Below, piece after piece: positions 24,696-33,290 of a DNA stretch of 43,294 bases; the first letter of the stretch is position 1; each line of letters opens with the position of its first letter. Below the pieces are notes generated by a model. The model saw nothing but the letters and a program-made list of their open reading frames with translations. It was not told the DNA's origin and ran no database searches. This DNA comes from an uncultured Craurococcus sp. (lineage in GTDB: Bacteria > Pseudomonadota > Alphaproteobacteria > Acetobacterales > Acetobacteraceae). Location of the stretch: the NCBI GenBank assembly GCA_902805545.1, contig CADCTD010000161.1, forward strand, positions 1-43,294, written 5' to 3'. Made by a program: the position numbers and the translations under genes.

Positions 24696-26352
24696 CGTCC
24701 TCCAGGACCAGCAGCTCGCCCCCGGCCCGCCACGGCGGAAGCGCTGGGTCTCGCCCCTGCTGCGGCGGATCCTGCTGCTGAACGTGCTGCCGCCAGCCTT
24801 GTTGGCCGCCGCCATGCTCTATCTCGACCAGTACCAGAACGGCCTGCTGGCCGCCGAGGTCGAGGCGCTGCGGACCCAGGCCCGCATCTATGCCGGCGCC
24901 ATCGCCGAGGCCGGCACCCGCATGCAGGACGACCGTGCCGTGCTGGTGCCGGATGCCGTCCGCCCCCTGCTCCGCCGGCTGGTGGAGCCCTCGCCCAACA
25001 CCCAGGCCCGGCTCTTCGACAATACCGGCCTCGTCGTCGCCGACAGCCGGGTGCGCGAGGGCGCGGGCGGCGCCGTGGTGACGGAGCCGCTGCCGCCGCC
25101 CGAGCCGCGCGGCGCCTTCTCCACCAGCATCGCCGGGCTCTATGACCGCCTGCTGCGGCTGGTGCCGCGCGACGGCCAGTCCGACGTCGCGGTCGACATC
25201 GCCCCCGACGCCCCCTCCTTCGACTGGCAGCCCAATCTCGGCCCCGACCGGCGGGAGGAGCTGCGCCTCGCCCTCGAGGGCGGCGTCACCCCCTATATCC
25301 GCCGCACCGCGGATGGCCGCCTGCTGGTCTCGGTGGCGGAGCCGGCGCGGCGCGGCAACCAGTCCGTCGGCATCGTCCTGCTGACGCGGGAGGCGCGCGA
25401 GGTCGACCAGCGCCTGTTCGAGATCAGGGCGAGCGTGCTCGGCATCTTCGTCATCTCGCTGATCCTGACGGTGCTGCTCTCGCTCTACCTGGCGCAGACG
25501 CTGGCGAGCCCGATCATGCAGCTGGCCGGCGCGGCGGCCGCCATGCGCCAGGGCGAGGGGCGCGGCGGCAGCGTGCCCCCCGCCGTCCTGGCCCGCGAGG
25601 ACGAGATCGGCATCCTGGCGCGGGACCTGCAATCGGCCGCCCGCGCCCTCTGGGCCCGGATCGACACCAATGAGCGCTTCGCCGCCGACGTGGCGCATGA
25701 GCTGCGCAACCCGCTGACCAGCGTGCGCTCCGCCATCGAGACGCTGCGGCGGATCGAGAACCCGGACCAGCAGCGCCGCCTGCTCGCCATCATCGCCGAG
25801 GATGCGGTGCGGATGGACCGGCTGATCGCCGACATCTCCGACAGCTCGCGCGTCGATGCGGAGCTCTCGCGGACCGTCGCCGTGCCGGTCGACATCTCCC
25901 CCATCCTCTCGACGCTCGCCGAGCTGCACAACGCGACGCGCGAGGATGCGGACCCGGAGGTGGTGCTGGAGGCGCCGGCCGGCCCGCTCGTCGTCCGCGG
26001 CGTCGAGGGGCGGCTGGTGCAAGTGATGCGCAACCTGCTCGGCAACGCCCTCTCCTTCAGCCCGAAGGAGGGCCGCGTCTGGGTCCGCGCCCGGCCGACC
26101 GGCGCCCTGGTCGAGGTGGTCGTCGAGGATGAGGGGCCCGGCATCCCCGAGGCCAAGCTCGAGGGCATCTTCGAGCGCTTCTACTCCGAGCGGCCGAGCG
26201 GCGAGCATTTCGGCAAGCATTCCGGCCTCGGCCTCTCGATCAGCCGGCAGATCGTGGAGGGGCTGCGCGGCCGCATCGCCGCCGAGAACCGGCGCGACGC
26301 CGAGGGGCGGGTGACCGGGGCCCGCTTCATCATCCGCCTGCCCGTGGCGTAG
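24682..26352 (+). CDS. ChvG-like sensor histidine kinase
   Basis: Membrane histidine kinase resembling the envelope/acid stress sensor ChvG (ExoS) of alphaproteobacteria. 556 aa. First membrane helix about residues 28-48, a periplasmic sensor region with the ARLFDNTGLVVADSR block, second helix about 250-275, then a HAMP linker. The H-box FAADVAHELRNPLTSVRSA carries phosphorylatable His339; then N-box MRNLLGNALSFSP, G1 DEGPGIP, F-box FERFYSERP, and G2 KHSGLGLSISR. No cognate chvI regulator gene is next to it, where most alphaproteobacteria have one. No ribosome binding site is obvious before ATG 24682. Confidence 0.88.
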   Translation: MPDVGVLQDQQLAPGPPRRKRWVSPLLRRILLLNVLPPALLAAAMLYLDQYQNGLLAAEVEALRTQARIYAGAIAEAGTRMQDDRAVLVPDAVRPLLRRLVEPSPNTQARLFDNTGLVVADSRVREGAGGAVVTEPLPPPEPRGAFSTSIAGLYDRLLRLVPRDGQSDVAVDIAPDAPSFDWQPNLGPDRREELRLALEGGVTPYIRRTADGRLLVSVAEPARRGNQSVGIVLLTREAREVDQRLFEIRASVLGIFVISLILTVLLSLYLAQTLASPIMQLAGAAAAMRQGEGRGGSVPPAVLAREDEIGILARDLQSAARALWARIDTNERFAADVAHELRNPLTSVRSAIETLRRIENPDQQRRLLAIIAEDAVRMDRLIADISDSSRVDAELSRTVAVPVDISPILSTLAELHNATREDADPEVVLEAPAGPLVVRGVEGRLVQVMRNLLGNALSFSPKEGRVWVRARPTGALVEVVVEDEGPGIPEAKLEGIFERFYSERPSGEHFGKHSGLGLSISRQIVEGLRGRIAAENRRDAEGRVTGARFIIRLPVA

Positions 26353-26354
26353 CA

Positions 26355-26387
26355 CCCCGCAGGAAACCACTGCGCGACCTTGCGGGG
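26355..26387 (+). terminator. Terminator-like hairpin after the ChvG-like gene
   Basis: CCCCGCA (26355-26361) pairs perfectly with TGCGGGG (26381-26387), and one G-U and one G-C pair can extend the stem inward. It starts two bases after the stop codon. No T tract follows, so it may only stall decay or act with Rho. Confidence 0.3.
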
Positions 26388-26471
26388 GCCTGGTTCCGCG
26401 GCCGCGCCGGGAATGCCTCCAGCAACATTGGCTCACGCGACTTCCGCGCCGAAGCCCGCTATCCTCCCGCC

Positions 26472-27404
26472 ATGGGCCATATCGTCATCACCGAATACAT
26501 GGAGGCGGCCGCCATCGCGCGGCTCAGCGCGGCCCATCCGACGCTCTACGACCCCGACCTCGGCACCGCCCCGGACCGGCTGCACGGGCGGCTGGGCGAG
26601 GCGCGGGCGCTGATCGTCCGCAACCGGACCCGGGTCGACGCCGCCCTGCTGGACGCCGCGCCCCGGCTCCGCGTGCTCGGCCGGCTCGGCGTCGGCCTCT
26701 ACAACATCGACCTCGAGGCCTGCCGCCGGCGCGGGCTGGAGGTGATCCCGGCCGCGGGGGCCAATGCGGATTCGGTCGCGGAATACGCCATCCTCTCGGT
26801 CGGGATGCTGATCCGTGGCGCCTTCCAGTCCACCGCCGCCATCGCCGCGGGCGGGTGGCCGCGGGAGCGCCTCAGCACCGGGCGGGAGATGGGGGGCAAG
26901 ACCCTCGGCATCCTCGGCTTCGGCGATATCGGCCGCCGCGTCGCCCGGCTGGCGCGGGCCTTCGGCATGCGGGTGATCGCGCATGACCCGGTGCTGCCGA
27001 TCGACCATTCCGGCTGGGCCGAGACGGGGACGGAGTCCGTCTCCCTCGCCACGCTGCTCGCCGAGGCGGATGCCGTGACCCTCCATGTGCCGCTGGAGCC
27101 GGCGACGCGCGGCCTGGTCTCGGCCGAATTCCTCGCCGCGATGAAGCCGGGCGCCGTGCTGGTCAATGCCTCGCGCGGCGGGGTGGTGGACGAGGCGGCG
27201 CTGGCCGCGGCGCTGCACGCCGGCCATCTCGGCGGCGCCGTGCTCGATGTCTTCGAGGAGGAGCCGCTGCCCCCCGGCAACCCGCTCGCCGGGGCGCCGA
27301 ACCTGATCCTGACGCCGCACATCGCGGGCGCGACGCGGGAGAGCAACCTCCGCGTCTCCTCCCTCATCGCCGCCCGGGTGCTGGTCGCCCTGGCGATGGA
27401 CTGA
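26472..27404 (+). CDS. D-isomer-specific 2-hydroxyacid dehydrogenase
   Basis: NAD(P)-dependent oxidoreductase of the D-2-hydroxyacid family, which interconverts 2-hydroxy acids and 2-keto acids. 310 aa from ATG 26472. Rossmann motif LGILGFGDIGRRVARLA near residue 145; the catalytic triad is visible as Arg in NASRGGVVDEAAL, Glu in DVFEEEPLPPGNPL and His in LTPHIAGATRESN. The N-terminus (IVITEYM, then LYDPDL and ARALIVRNRT) resembles sulfolactate-type and related dehydrogenases, but the substrate cannot be decided. It lies 5 bases before the trmH-like gene and may begin a transcript running into the mla operon. Confidence 0.9.
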   Translation: MGHIVITEYMEAAAIARLSAAHPTLYDPDLGTAPDRLHGRLGEARALIVRNRTRVDAALLDAAPRLRVLGRLGVGLYNIDLEACRRRGLEVIPAAGANADSVAEYAILSVGMLIRGAFQSTAAIAAGGWPRERLSTGREMGGKTLGILGFGDIGRRVARLARAFGMRVIAHDPVLPIDHSGWAETGTESVSLATLLAEADAVTLHVPLEPATRGLVSAEFLAAMKPGAVLVNASRGGVVDEAALAAALHAGHLGGAVLDVFEEEPLPPGNPLAGAPNLILTPHIAGATRESNLRVSSLIAARVLVALAMD

Positions 27405-27409
27405 CGCGC

Positions 27410-28195
27410 GTGCTGCCGGAACCCGCCCCCACGCCCCGCCCGCCGGAGCCGCACCGCATCTGCGGCGCCGCGCCGGTGCGCGCCCTCTTCATCCGTCGCC
27501 CCGAGGCCGTGCTGCGCCTCTTCTACACCGAGGCGATGCGGCGCATGGCCGGGCCGCTCTGCGCCCATCTCGCCCGCACCCGCCGCCCCTACCGCGAGGT
27601 CCCGCCGGAGGAGCTCTCGCGCATCGCCGGCACGCCGCACCATGGCGGCATCTGCGCCGTCGCCCAGGTCCGCTATGCCGAGCGCCTGCAGGGCCCCGTC
27701 CTCCCCGCCGACCTGCCCGTGGCGCCGCTGCTGCCGGTGCTGGACGGCATCGGCAACCCGCACAATCTCGGCGCCGTCGCCCGCTCCGCCGCCTTCTTCG
27801 GCTGCCGCGCCCTGCTGCTGTCGGAGGACGGGCGCCAGGCCGACCTGTCGGACGCCGCCTTCCGCACCGCCGAGGGCGGGCTCGAGCTGTTGCGGGTGCT
27901 GCGCGCCCGCGACCTGCCGGCGCTGCTGCGGGCCATGCAGCGGGACTTCCTGGTCGTCGCCGCCACCGCCTCGGGCGGCCTCGCCCCGGAGGCGCTGCCG
28001 CGCGACCGGCCCGTCGCCCTCGTGCTCGGCAATGAGGAGCAGGGCCCGTCGCAGCCCGTGCTGGAGGCCTGCCCGGCCCGGGTGACGCTCGCCGCCGCTG
28101 GGCCGGTCGAGAGCCTCAACGTCTCCGCCGCCGCCGCCGTGCTGTTCCACAGCCTCGGCGGCCCGGCCGTGCAGCGCCCCGGACCCCGCCGCTGA
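27410..28195 (+). CDS. TrmH/SpoU family RNA 2'-O-methyltransferase
   Basis: SPOUT-class methyltransferase that uses S-adenosylmethionine to methylate a ribose in tRNA or rRNA. 261 aa from GTG 27410, five bases after the previous stop; no better start exists upstream. An N-terminal substrate-binding part (RICGAAPVRALFIRRPEAV, then HHGGICAVAQ) is of the RlmB/TrmH type. The three SPOUT motifs follow: DGIGNPHNLGAVARSAAFFG near 115, LVLGNEEQGPS near 205, and ESLNVSAAAAVLFH near 232. The site it modifies cannot be told. It is two bases upstream of mlaE. Confidence 0.9.
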   Translation: MLPEPAPTPRPPEPHRICGAAPVRALFIRRPEAVLRLFYTEAMRRMAGPLCAHLARTRRPYREVPPEELSRIAGTPHHGGICAVAQVRYAERLQGPVLPADLPVAPLLPVLDGIGNPHNLGAVARSAAFFGCRALLLSEDGRQADLSDAAFRTAEGGLELLRVLRARDLPALLRAMQRDFLVVAATASGGLAPEALPRDRPVALVLGNEEQGPSQPVLEACPARVTLAAAGPVESLNVSAAAAVLFHSLGGPAVQRPGPRR

Positions 28196-28197
28196 GC

Positions 28198-29298
28198 ATG
28201 CCGGCGACGCTCGCCGCCACGGCGGACGGCCGGGCCGTCCGCCTCGCCTTCGCCGGCAGCCTCGATGCCGCCGCCACCGCCCGGCTCTGGCCGGAGGCGA
28301 TGCGGCGGATGCGCGGCGCGCAGGCCCTCACCCTCGACCTCGGCGGCCTCACCGCGCTGGATACCGCCGGCGCCGTGCTGCTGCTGCGGCTGGAGCGCCT
28401 GGCGGGGGAGACGCGCTGGCAGGGCATGCCGGCCGGCCCGCTCCAGGCGGTGCTGGACCGCACCCGCCAGGCGCTCTCCGCCCCGCCGCAGGCCGAGGCG
28501 CCGCGCCTGCCCTTCCTCGCGCTCCTCGGCCAGGCGACGGTGCGGCGCGGCGGCGACATGCTTGGCCAGGTCGCCTTCCTCGGCGAGGCGGTGGTGGCCG
28601 GGATCGGCACGCTGCGCCGGCCCTGGCGCCTCCGCCTCGGCGAGGTGCTGCGCCACCTGGACGAGGCGGGGCTGCGCGCCTTCGGGCTGACCGTGCTGCT
28701 CGGCGTGCTGATCGGGGTGATCCTCGCCTTCCAGTCGTCGATCCCGATGCGCCGCTTCGGGGCGGAGATCTTCATCCCCAACCTCGTCGGCATCTCCCTG
28801 CTGCGCGAGCTCGGGCCGCTGATGGCCGCCGTCGTCCTCGCCGGCCGCACCGGCTCCGCCTTCGCCGCCGAGCTCGGCACCATGGTGGTGAACGAGGAGA
28901 TCGACGCGCTGCGCATCATGGGCATCGACCCGCTGGCCTGGCTCGTGCTGCCGCGGCTGCTGGCGGCGATGCTCGTCATGCCGATCCTCGCCCTGGTGAT
29001 GGACCTCGCGGGGCTGATCGGCATGGGGGTGGTGATGGCCTCGCTCGGCTTCCCGCCCGTCGGCGTCATCGGCCAGCTGCAACGCTCGATCGGCCTGCAC
29101 GACCTGATGGGCGGGCTGTTCAAGGCCGCCGTCTTCGGCCTCTCCATCGGCCTGGTCGGCTGCCGCGCGGGGCTCTCGGCCGGGCGCGGGCCGCGGGCGG
29201 TGGGCGATGCCGCGACGCTCGCCGTGGTCGGCGGCATCGTCTCCATCGTCGTGCTGGACGGCATCTTCTCCATCCTGTTCTTCCGGCTCGGCTGGTGA
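28198..29298 (+). CDS. mlaE: MlaE-type ABC permease with N-terminal STAS-like domain
   Basis: Permease of a phospholipid/lipid transport ABC system between the inner and outer membranes. 366 aa. Residues 1-95 form a STAS-like (MlaB-type) domain, with LTLDLGGLTALDTAGAVLLLRL as its core, fused to the permease as in many alphaproteobacteria. The permease has about five membrane segments and the family core LLRELGPLMAAVVLAGRTGSAFAAELGTM near residue 200, followed by EEIDALRIMGIDP, the coupling helix to the ATPase. The last A of its TGA stop is the A of the mlaF ATG. Confidence 0.93.
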   Translation: MPATLAATADGRAVRLAFAGSLDAAATARLWPEAMRRMRGAQALTLDLGGLTALDTAGAVLLLRLERLAGETRWQGMPAGPLQAVLDRTRQALSAPPQAEAPRLPFLALLGQATVRRGGDMLGQVAFLGEAVVAGIGTLRRPWRLRLGEVLRHLDEAGLRAFGLTVLLGVLIGVILAFQSSIPMRRFGAEIFIPNLVGISLLRELGPLMAAVVLAGRTGSAFAAELGTMVVNEEIDALRIMGIDPLAWLVLPRLLAAMLVMPILALVMDLAGLIGMGVVMASLGFPPVGVIGQLQRSIGLHDLMGGLFKAAVFGLSIGLVGCRAGLSAGRGPRAVGDAATLAVVGGIVSIVVLDGIFSILFFRLGW

Positions 29299-30050
29299 TG
29301 GGCGAGGCCGTCCTCCGCGTCGAGAACCTGGCCGCGCGCTTCGACGGGCGGACCATCTTCGAGCACGTCTCCTTCGAGGTCCGCCGCGGCGAGGTCTTCG
29401 TCATCCTCGGCGGCTCGGGCTCCGGCAAGTCGACGCTGCTGAAGCACATCATCGGTCTCTACCCGCCCGCCGAGGGGCAGGTTGAGATCCTCGGCGAGGC
29501 GATGGACGGGCTGGACGGCGCGGCGCGCACCGCGCTGCTGCGGCGGATCGGGGTGATGTGGCAGTCCGGCGCGCTCTTCGGCTCGCTGAGCCTGGCCGAG
29601 AATGTCGGGGTGCCGCTCGAGGAGCATACCCGACTGCCGCCCGAGGCCCGCGCCCTGGTCGCCCAGGCGAAGCTCGGCCTGGTCGGCCTCGCGGATGCCG
29701 CCACGCGCCTGCCGGCCGAGATCTCCGGCGGCATGGCGAAGCGGGCGGGGATTGCCCGCGCCATGGCGCTCGACCCGCCCATCCTCTTCCTCGACGAGCC
29801 CTCGGCCGGGCTCGACCCGATCACCTCCGCCGGGCTCGATGCGCTCATCCGGCAGCTGGCGCGGGACCTCGGCACCACCTTCGTCGTGGTGACGCATGAG
29901 CTGCAGTCGATCCTCGCCATCGGCGACCGCTGCATCATGCTCGACAAGCAGGCGCGCGGGATGATCGCCGAGGGCGACCCGCGCCGCCTCCGCGAGGAAA
30001 GCGACAACCCCGTGGTCCGCGCCTTCTTCCGCCGCGAGGTCCTGGCCTGA
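29298..30050 (+). CDS. mlaF: MlaF-type ABC ATPase
   Basis: ATPase of the Mla-type lipid transporter. 250 aa from ATG 29298, which overlaps the mlaE stop by one base; a GTG three bases earlier is possible. Walker A GGSGSGKSTLL near residue 38, Q-loop VMWQSGALFGSLS near 85, signature SGGMAKRAGIARAM near 142, Walker B ILFLDEPSAGLDP near 162, and H-loop VVTHEL near 198. The signature SGGM and the FGSLSLAENV segment are characteristic of Mla/Ttg2 ATPases. The stop shares one base with mlaD. Confidence 0.95.
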   Translation: MGEAVLRVENLAARFDGRTIFEHVSFEVRRGEVFVILGGSGSGKSTLLKHIIGLYPPAEGQVEILGEAMDGLDGAARTALLRRIGVMWQSGALFGSLSLAENVGVPLEEHTRLPPEARALVAQAKLGLVGLADAATRLPAEISGGMAKRAGIARAMALDPPILFLDEPSAGLDPITSAGLDALIRQLARDLGTTFVVVTHELQSILAIGDRCIMLDKQARGMIAEGDPRRLREESDNPVVRAFFRREVLA

Positions 30051-31069
30051 TGCCGCAATCCCGCCGCCTCTATTTCCGCGTCGGCGCGCTGGTGCTGGCG
30101 GCCCTGGCGCTCACCGTGGGCTTCGTCCTCTTCTTCACCGCCAGCCGCTTCGGCCGCAGCGCCACCATCTACGAGACCTACCTGCGGGAATCCGTGCAGG
30201 GCCTCGATATCGGCTCGGCGGTGCGCTACCGCGGCGTCGCCATCGGCCGCGTCACCGAGGTCGGCCTCGTCACCGCCGAGTACCGCGTGCCGGACCGCAC
30301 GACCTTCGGCGCCGTCTTCCAGCTCGTCTTCGTCCGCTTCGCGGTCGACATCGCCAAGGCGGGCGAGGTGCCCTCGGTCGACGAGGCGATCCGCCTCGGC
30401 CTCCGCGTCCGCATCGCGGCGCAGGGCATCACCGGGGTGAACTACCTGGAGCTCGACTTCCTCGACCCCGACCGCTTCCCGCCGCGCGAGGTGCCCTGGA
30501 CGCCGCGCTACCCTTATGTGCCGGCGGTGCCCTCGACCGTCGCGCAGGTGCAGAATGCCGCCGAGAACCTGCTGCAGAAGCTGCAGGGCGCCGACGTCAT
30601 CGGGCTGCTCGACAACGGCATCGGCCTGGCCGGCGAGCTGCGCGCCCAGCTCCGCGACGGCGATGCGGCGGTCGCGCTGCGGGAGGCGGCGAGCCTGCTG
30701 CGCAGCCTGCGCGCCCAGGCCGAGAGTGCCGACCTCCCGGCGCTTGCCGCCGAGCTGCGCGGCACCGCCGCCGAGGCCCGCGCCCTGCTGACCGCACGCG
30801 AGACGCAGCAGACCCTCGCCAATGCCGCCGCCACCATGGCGGAGCTGCGCACGGTGGTCGCCCGCCTGCCGAATACCGTCTCCACGCTCGATGGCAGCCT
30901 GCGCAATGTCCGCGGCGCCACCACCGACCTCCAGGCGGAGCTTGGCCCGATCCTGCGCGACCTGCGCGTCGCCGTCGCCAATCTCCGCGAGACGACGGAG
31001 CAGCTGCGCCGCTACCCCTCCCAGGCCATCCTCGGCGCGCCGCCGCCGGCGCCGGAGTCCCGCCGATGA
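30050..31069 (+). CDS. mlaD: MlaD/MCE family lipid-binding protein
   Basis: Membrane-anchored substrate-binding subunit that forms a ring on the permease and passes lipid across the periplasm. 339 aa. One N-terminal membrane helix at about residues 8-30, then a single MCE domain (about 40-125) with VQGLDIGSAVRYRGVAIGRVTEV and AAQGITGVNYLEL. A long helical region (about 160-320) carries Leu/Ala heptads and probably makes a coiled-coil tube or needle. Longer than E. coli MlaD, closer to the PqiB/LetB-like single-MCE proteins of alphaproteobacteria. The stop overlaps the next gene by four bases. Confidence 0.93.
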   Translation: MPQSRRLYFRVGALVLAALALTVGFVLFFTASRFGRSATIYETYLRESVQGLDIGSAVRYRGVAIGRVTEVGLVTAEYRVPDRTTFGAVFQLVFVRFAVDIAKAGEVPSVDEAIRLGLRVRIAAQGITGVNYLELDFLDPDRFPPREVPWTPRYPYVPAVPSTVAQVQNAAENLLQKLQGADVIGLLDNGIGLAGELRAQLRDGDAAVALREAASLLRSLRAQAESADLPALAAELRGTAAEARALLTARETQQTLANAAATMAELRTVVARLPNTVSTLDGSLRNVRGATTDLQAELGPILRDLRVAVANLRETTEQLRRYPSQAILGAPPPAPESRR

Positions 31070-31740
31070 CCGCCCGCCGTGCCGTCCTGCTGCTGCCGCT
31101 GCTCGCCGGATGCAGCGTCCTGCCCAACCGGCCCTACCAGGAGGCGCAGCGCTTCAGCCTGGCGCCGGAGCGCCCCGGCCGGGCCGCCGCGCCGCGCAAC
31201 GCGCCGGTGCTGCTGGTCCGCAGCCTCCGCGGCGCGCCGGGGCTCGAGGGGCGGGGGCTGAGGAGCCTCACCGCCGATGGCGAGGTCGTCACCGCCTACT
31301 GGCAGGAATGGGTCGCTCCCCCGGCCGATGCGGCGGAGGAGGCGCTGCGCCGCTGGCTGGCGGCGAGCGGCCGCTTCGCCGCCGTCACCCTGCCGGGCTC
31401 GCGCCTCCGTGCCGATCTCGTGCTGGAGGGCGAGCTGATCCGCCTGCAGGCCGAGCCCGCCGCCGGCCGCGCGACGGCCGCCCTTTCCGTGCTGCTGCTG
31501 TCCGAGCCGCAGATGGGCCCCGGCGAGGCCCGCATCCTCGCCCAGTTCACCGCCGAGGGAAATGCGCCGCTGTCATCCGGCCTCGACCCGCGCACGCCCG
31601 GGCCGGAGGCGGCCGCCGCGATCTCCGCCGCGCTCGGGGCGGCCTTCGCGCGGGTCGAGGAGCGGCTTGGCGGCGCTACGCCTCGCGCTCCAGCCGCTCC
31701 ACCTCGTCCGCCACCCGGCCGAAGGGCGCCGGCTTCGTGA
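31066..31740 (+). CDS. ABC-type transport auxiliary lipoprotein, PqiC/LptO-like
   Basis: Outer-membrane lipoprotein partner of the MCE system. 224 aa. Signal peptide with lipobox LLAGC, so the mature protein begins at Cys16. The PqiC-type fold is suggested by RFSLAPERP, PVLLVRSLRGAPGLEGRGL, VVTAYWQEWVAPPADAAEEALRRWLAASG, and LVLEGELIRLQ. The C-terminal 25 residues are Pro/Arg/Ala-rich and look non-conserved; their DNA overlaps the 3' end of the opposing response regulator gene by 65 bases. Last gene of the mlaEFD operon. Confidence 0.88.
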   Translation: MTARRAVLLLPLLAGCSVLPNRPYQEAQRFSLAPERPGRAAAPRNAPVLLVRSLRGAPGLEGRGLRSLTADGEVVTAYWQEWVAPPADAAEEALRRWLAASGRFAAVTLPGSRLRADLVLEGELIRLQAEPAAGRATAALSVLLLSEPQMGPGEARILAQFTAEGNAPLSSGLDPRTPGPEAAAAISAALGAAFARVEERLGGATPRAPAAPPRPPPGRRAPAS

Positions 31741-32074
31741 GGATGGCGATCGGGCCGCCGAGCGCCCGGAGCACCGCCGCCGTCTCCGGCAGGTGATTGG
31801 CCGACATCACCACCACCGGCAGCCCGGGCCGGTCCCGGCGCAGCCGCAGCACCAGCGCATCGCCGCGCATCCGCGGCATCTGCATGTCGGTGACCACGGC
31901 GTCGAACTTGCCGAGCTCCGCCTCCGCCCCCAGCGCCTCCAGCGCCGCCTGCCCGTCGCCGACGACGGTGACGCGATGACCGCGTTGCTGCAGCTCGAGC
32001 TCCACCGCCATGCCGATGAGGGCTTCGTCCTCCGCGACGAGGACATGGAGCGGCCGCTGCCCGGTACGGGTCAT
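31676..32074 (-). CDS. Single-domain response regulator (CheY-like receiver)
   Basis: 132 aa if ATG 32074 is used; an in-frame ATG at 32131 would add 19 unconserved residues. Neither has a good ribosome binding site. A lone receiver domain: acidic pair Glu15-Asp16 (VAEDE), phosphoacceptor Asp63 (VVTDMQMPRM), Ser in VVVMSAN, and Lys in LTKPAPF. No output domain, so it acts by protein contact or as a phosphate sink. It follows the HWE kinase gene on the same strand and is probably its partner. Its 3' end overlaps the converging lipoprotein gene by 65 bases. Confidence 0.9.
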   Translation of the reverse strand: MTRTGQRPLHVLVAEDEALIGMAVELELQQRGHRVTVVGDGQAALEALGAEAELGKFDAVVTDMQMPRMRGDALVLRLRRDRPGLPVVVMSANHLPETAAVLRALGGPIAILTKPAPFGRVADEVERLEREA

Positions 32075-32182
32075 CCAGTCGGGTTCCGGAACACTATGAG
32101 GTAGCCAGGATGGTTGCAGGGAGGAAGCCATAGCGGATGCGGGCGGTCCAAGGAAATTTCATGATGACCGTTCTGATTCGCT

Positions 32183-33226
32183 TCAGCTCGCGGGAAAGCG
32201 CATGGCCCAGCGCAGCCCCGGCCGGTTGGCGCCGGGGCTGGCCGGCGACGCCTCGAGGCTGCCGCCGAGCTGCCCGGCCAGCGCCCGGCTGATCCGGGTG
32301 CCGAGGCCGCTGCCCCTTGGCTTCGCCGCCATGTCGAAGCCGATGCCGTTATCCTCGACGAGCAGCAGGTAGTCCGGCTCGTCGAGGCGGAACTCGATCC
32401 GCACCCGCCCCTCCATCTCGCCGGGGAAGGCGTATTTCAGCGCGTTGGTGACCAGCTCGTTCACCGTCAGCCCGACCGGCACGGCGCGGGCCATGGGCAG
32501 CGGATGGTCCTCCGCCTGCACCATCAGGGCGATCGGGCGCATATCCACCGCCGCCTCGCGCAGGTCCTGCACCAGACCCTCGAGGAAGCCGCGGCTGTTG
32601 ACCACCGCCTCGCCATCGTCGCGGTGCCGGTCGAGCCGGGCATTGATGCGGGCCAGCGCCATGATGCGGCCGGAAGCGTCCTGCAGGGCCTGGCGGGCCT
32701 GCGCCTCCTCCATCGCCCCGGCCTGGAGGTGCAGCGTCGCCGCCAGCCGCTGCAGGTCGTTCCTCGCGCGGTGCACCGCCTCGCTCAGCAGGGTGCCCCG
32801 TGCCTCCGCCATCCGCCGCAGCTCGGCATTGGCGGTGGCGAGGCCCTGGCGCTCCTTCGCCAGCCGGTGCAGCGCGGTGTGGAGCGCCTCCATCAGGAAG
32901 GCGGTGAAGAGGGCGATGGCGGTGAAGATCAGCAGCGCCAGCAGGTCCGCCGCGCTGCCGAAGACGAAGGAGCCAGGCGGGTCGAACAGGAACAGGACGG
33001 CGAGCACGGCGCTGAGCAGCGCGGCGTAGATGCCGGTGCCGCGGTCGAAGACCAGGCCGGCCAGGATCACCGCCGGGAAGAAGAGCAGGAAGGGCAGCCC
33101 CGGCGCGCTGCCGAAGATCCAGAGCCGGAGGCCGAGGCAGGCGAGCACCACGAGGGTCGTCGCGCCGTAGCGCACCAGGACAGGCAGGCCGCGCGAGCGG
33201 GCCGAGAGCAGGAAGAGCCGTTCCAT
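32183..33226 (-). CDS. HWE/HisKA_2-type sensor histidine kinase with membrane sensor
   Basis: 347 aa from ATG 33226. Four hydrophobic helices in residues 15-115 form a DUF4118/KdpD-like membrane sensor (LRLWIFGSAPGLPFLLFFPAVI at its start). A short coiled coil leads to the HisKA_2 dimerisation box SEAVHRARNDLQRLAATLHLQA with His152 as phosphoacceptor. The ATPase part has VPVGLTVNELVTNALKYAFP, LLVEDNGIGFD and GSGLGTRIS. This kinase class is common in alphaproteobacteria and is often tied to general stress or light signalling. It is the first gene of a two-gene unit with the receiver protein downstream. Confidence 0.9.
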   Translation of the reverse strand: MERLFLLSARSRGLPVLVRYGATTLVVLACLGLRLWIFGSAPGLPFLLFFPAVILAGLVFDRGTGIYAALLSAVLAVLFLFDPPGSFVFGSAADLLALLIFTAIALFTAFLMEALHTALHRLAKERQGLATANAELRRMAEARGTLLSEAVHRARNDLQRLAATLHLQAGAMEEAQARQALQDASGRIMALARINARLDRHRDDGEAVVNSRGFLEGLVQDLREAAVDMRPIALMVQAEDHPLPMARAVPVGLTVNELVTNALKYAFPGEMEGRVRIEFRLDEPDYLLLVEDNGIGFDMAAKPRGSGLGTRISRALAGQLGGSLEASPASPGANRPGLRWAMRFPAS

Positions 33227-33243
33227 CGACCACCGGTGAGAGG

Positions 33244-33264
33244 AAACGGGGCCTCATGGCCCCG
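33244..33264 (-). terminator. Rho-independent-type terminator of gshB
   Basis: On the minus strand CGGGGCC, loop ATGA, GGCCCCG forms a perfect 7-bp stem (33264-33247), followed by TTTCC. It lies 27 bases after the gshB stop and before the kinase start. The T tract is short (three), so termination may be partial. Confidence 0.5.
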
Positions 33265-33290
33265 GCTCCGCTCCGAACGCAGCCGGGACG

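Noticed and set aside
24667-26436. Open frame of 589 codons antisense to the ChvG-like kinase
   Set aside because: Arg/Gln/Gly/His-rich with no domain; the plus strand has all histidine kinase boxes.
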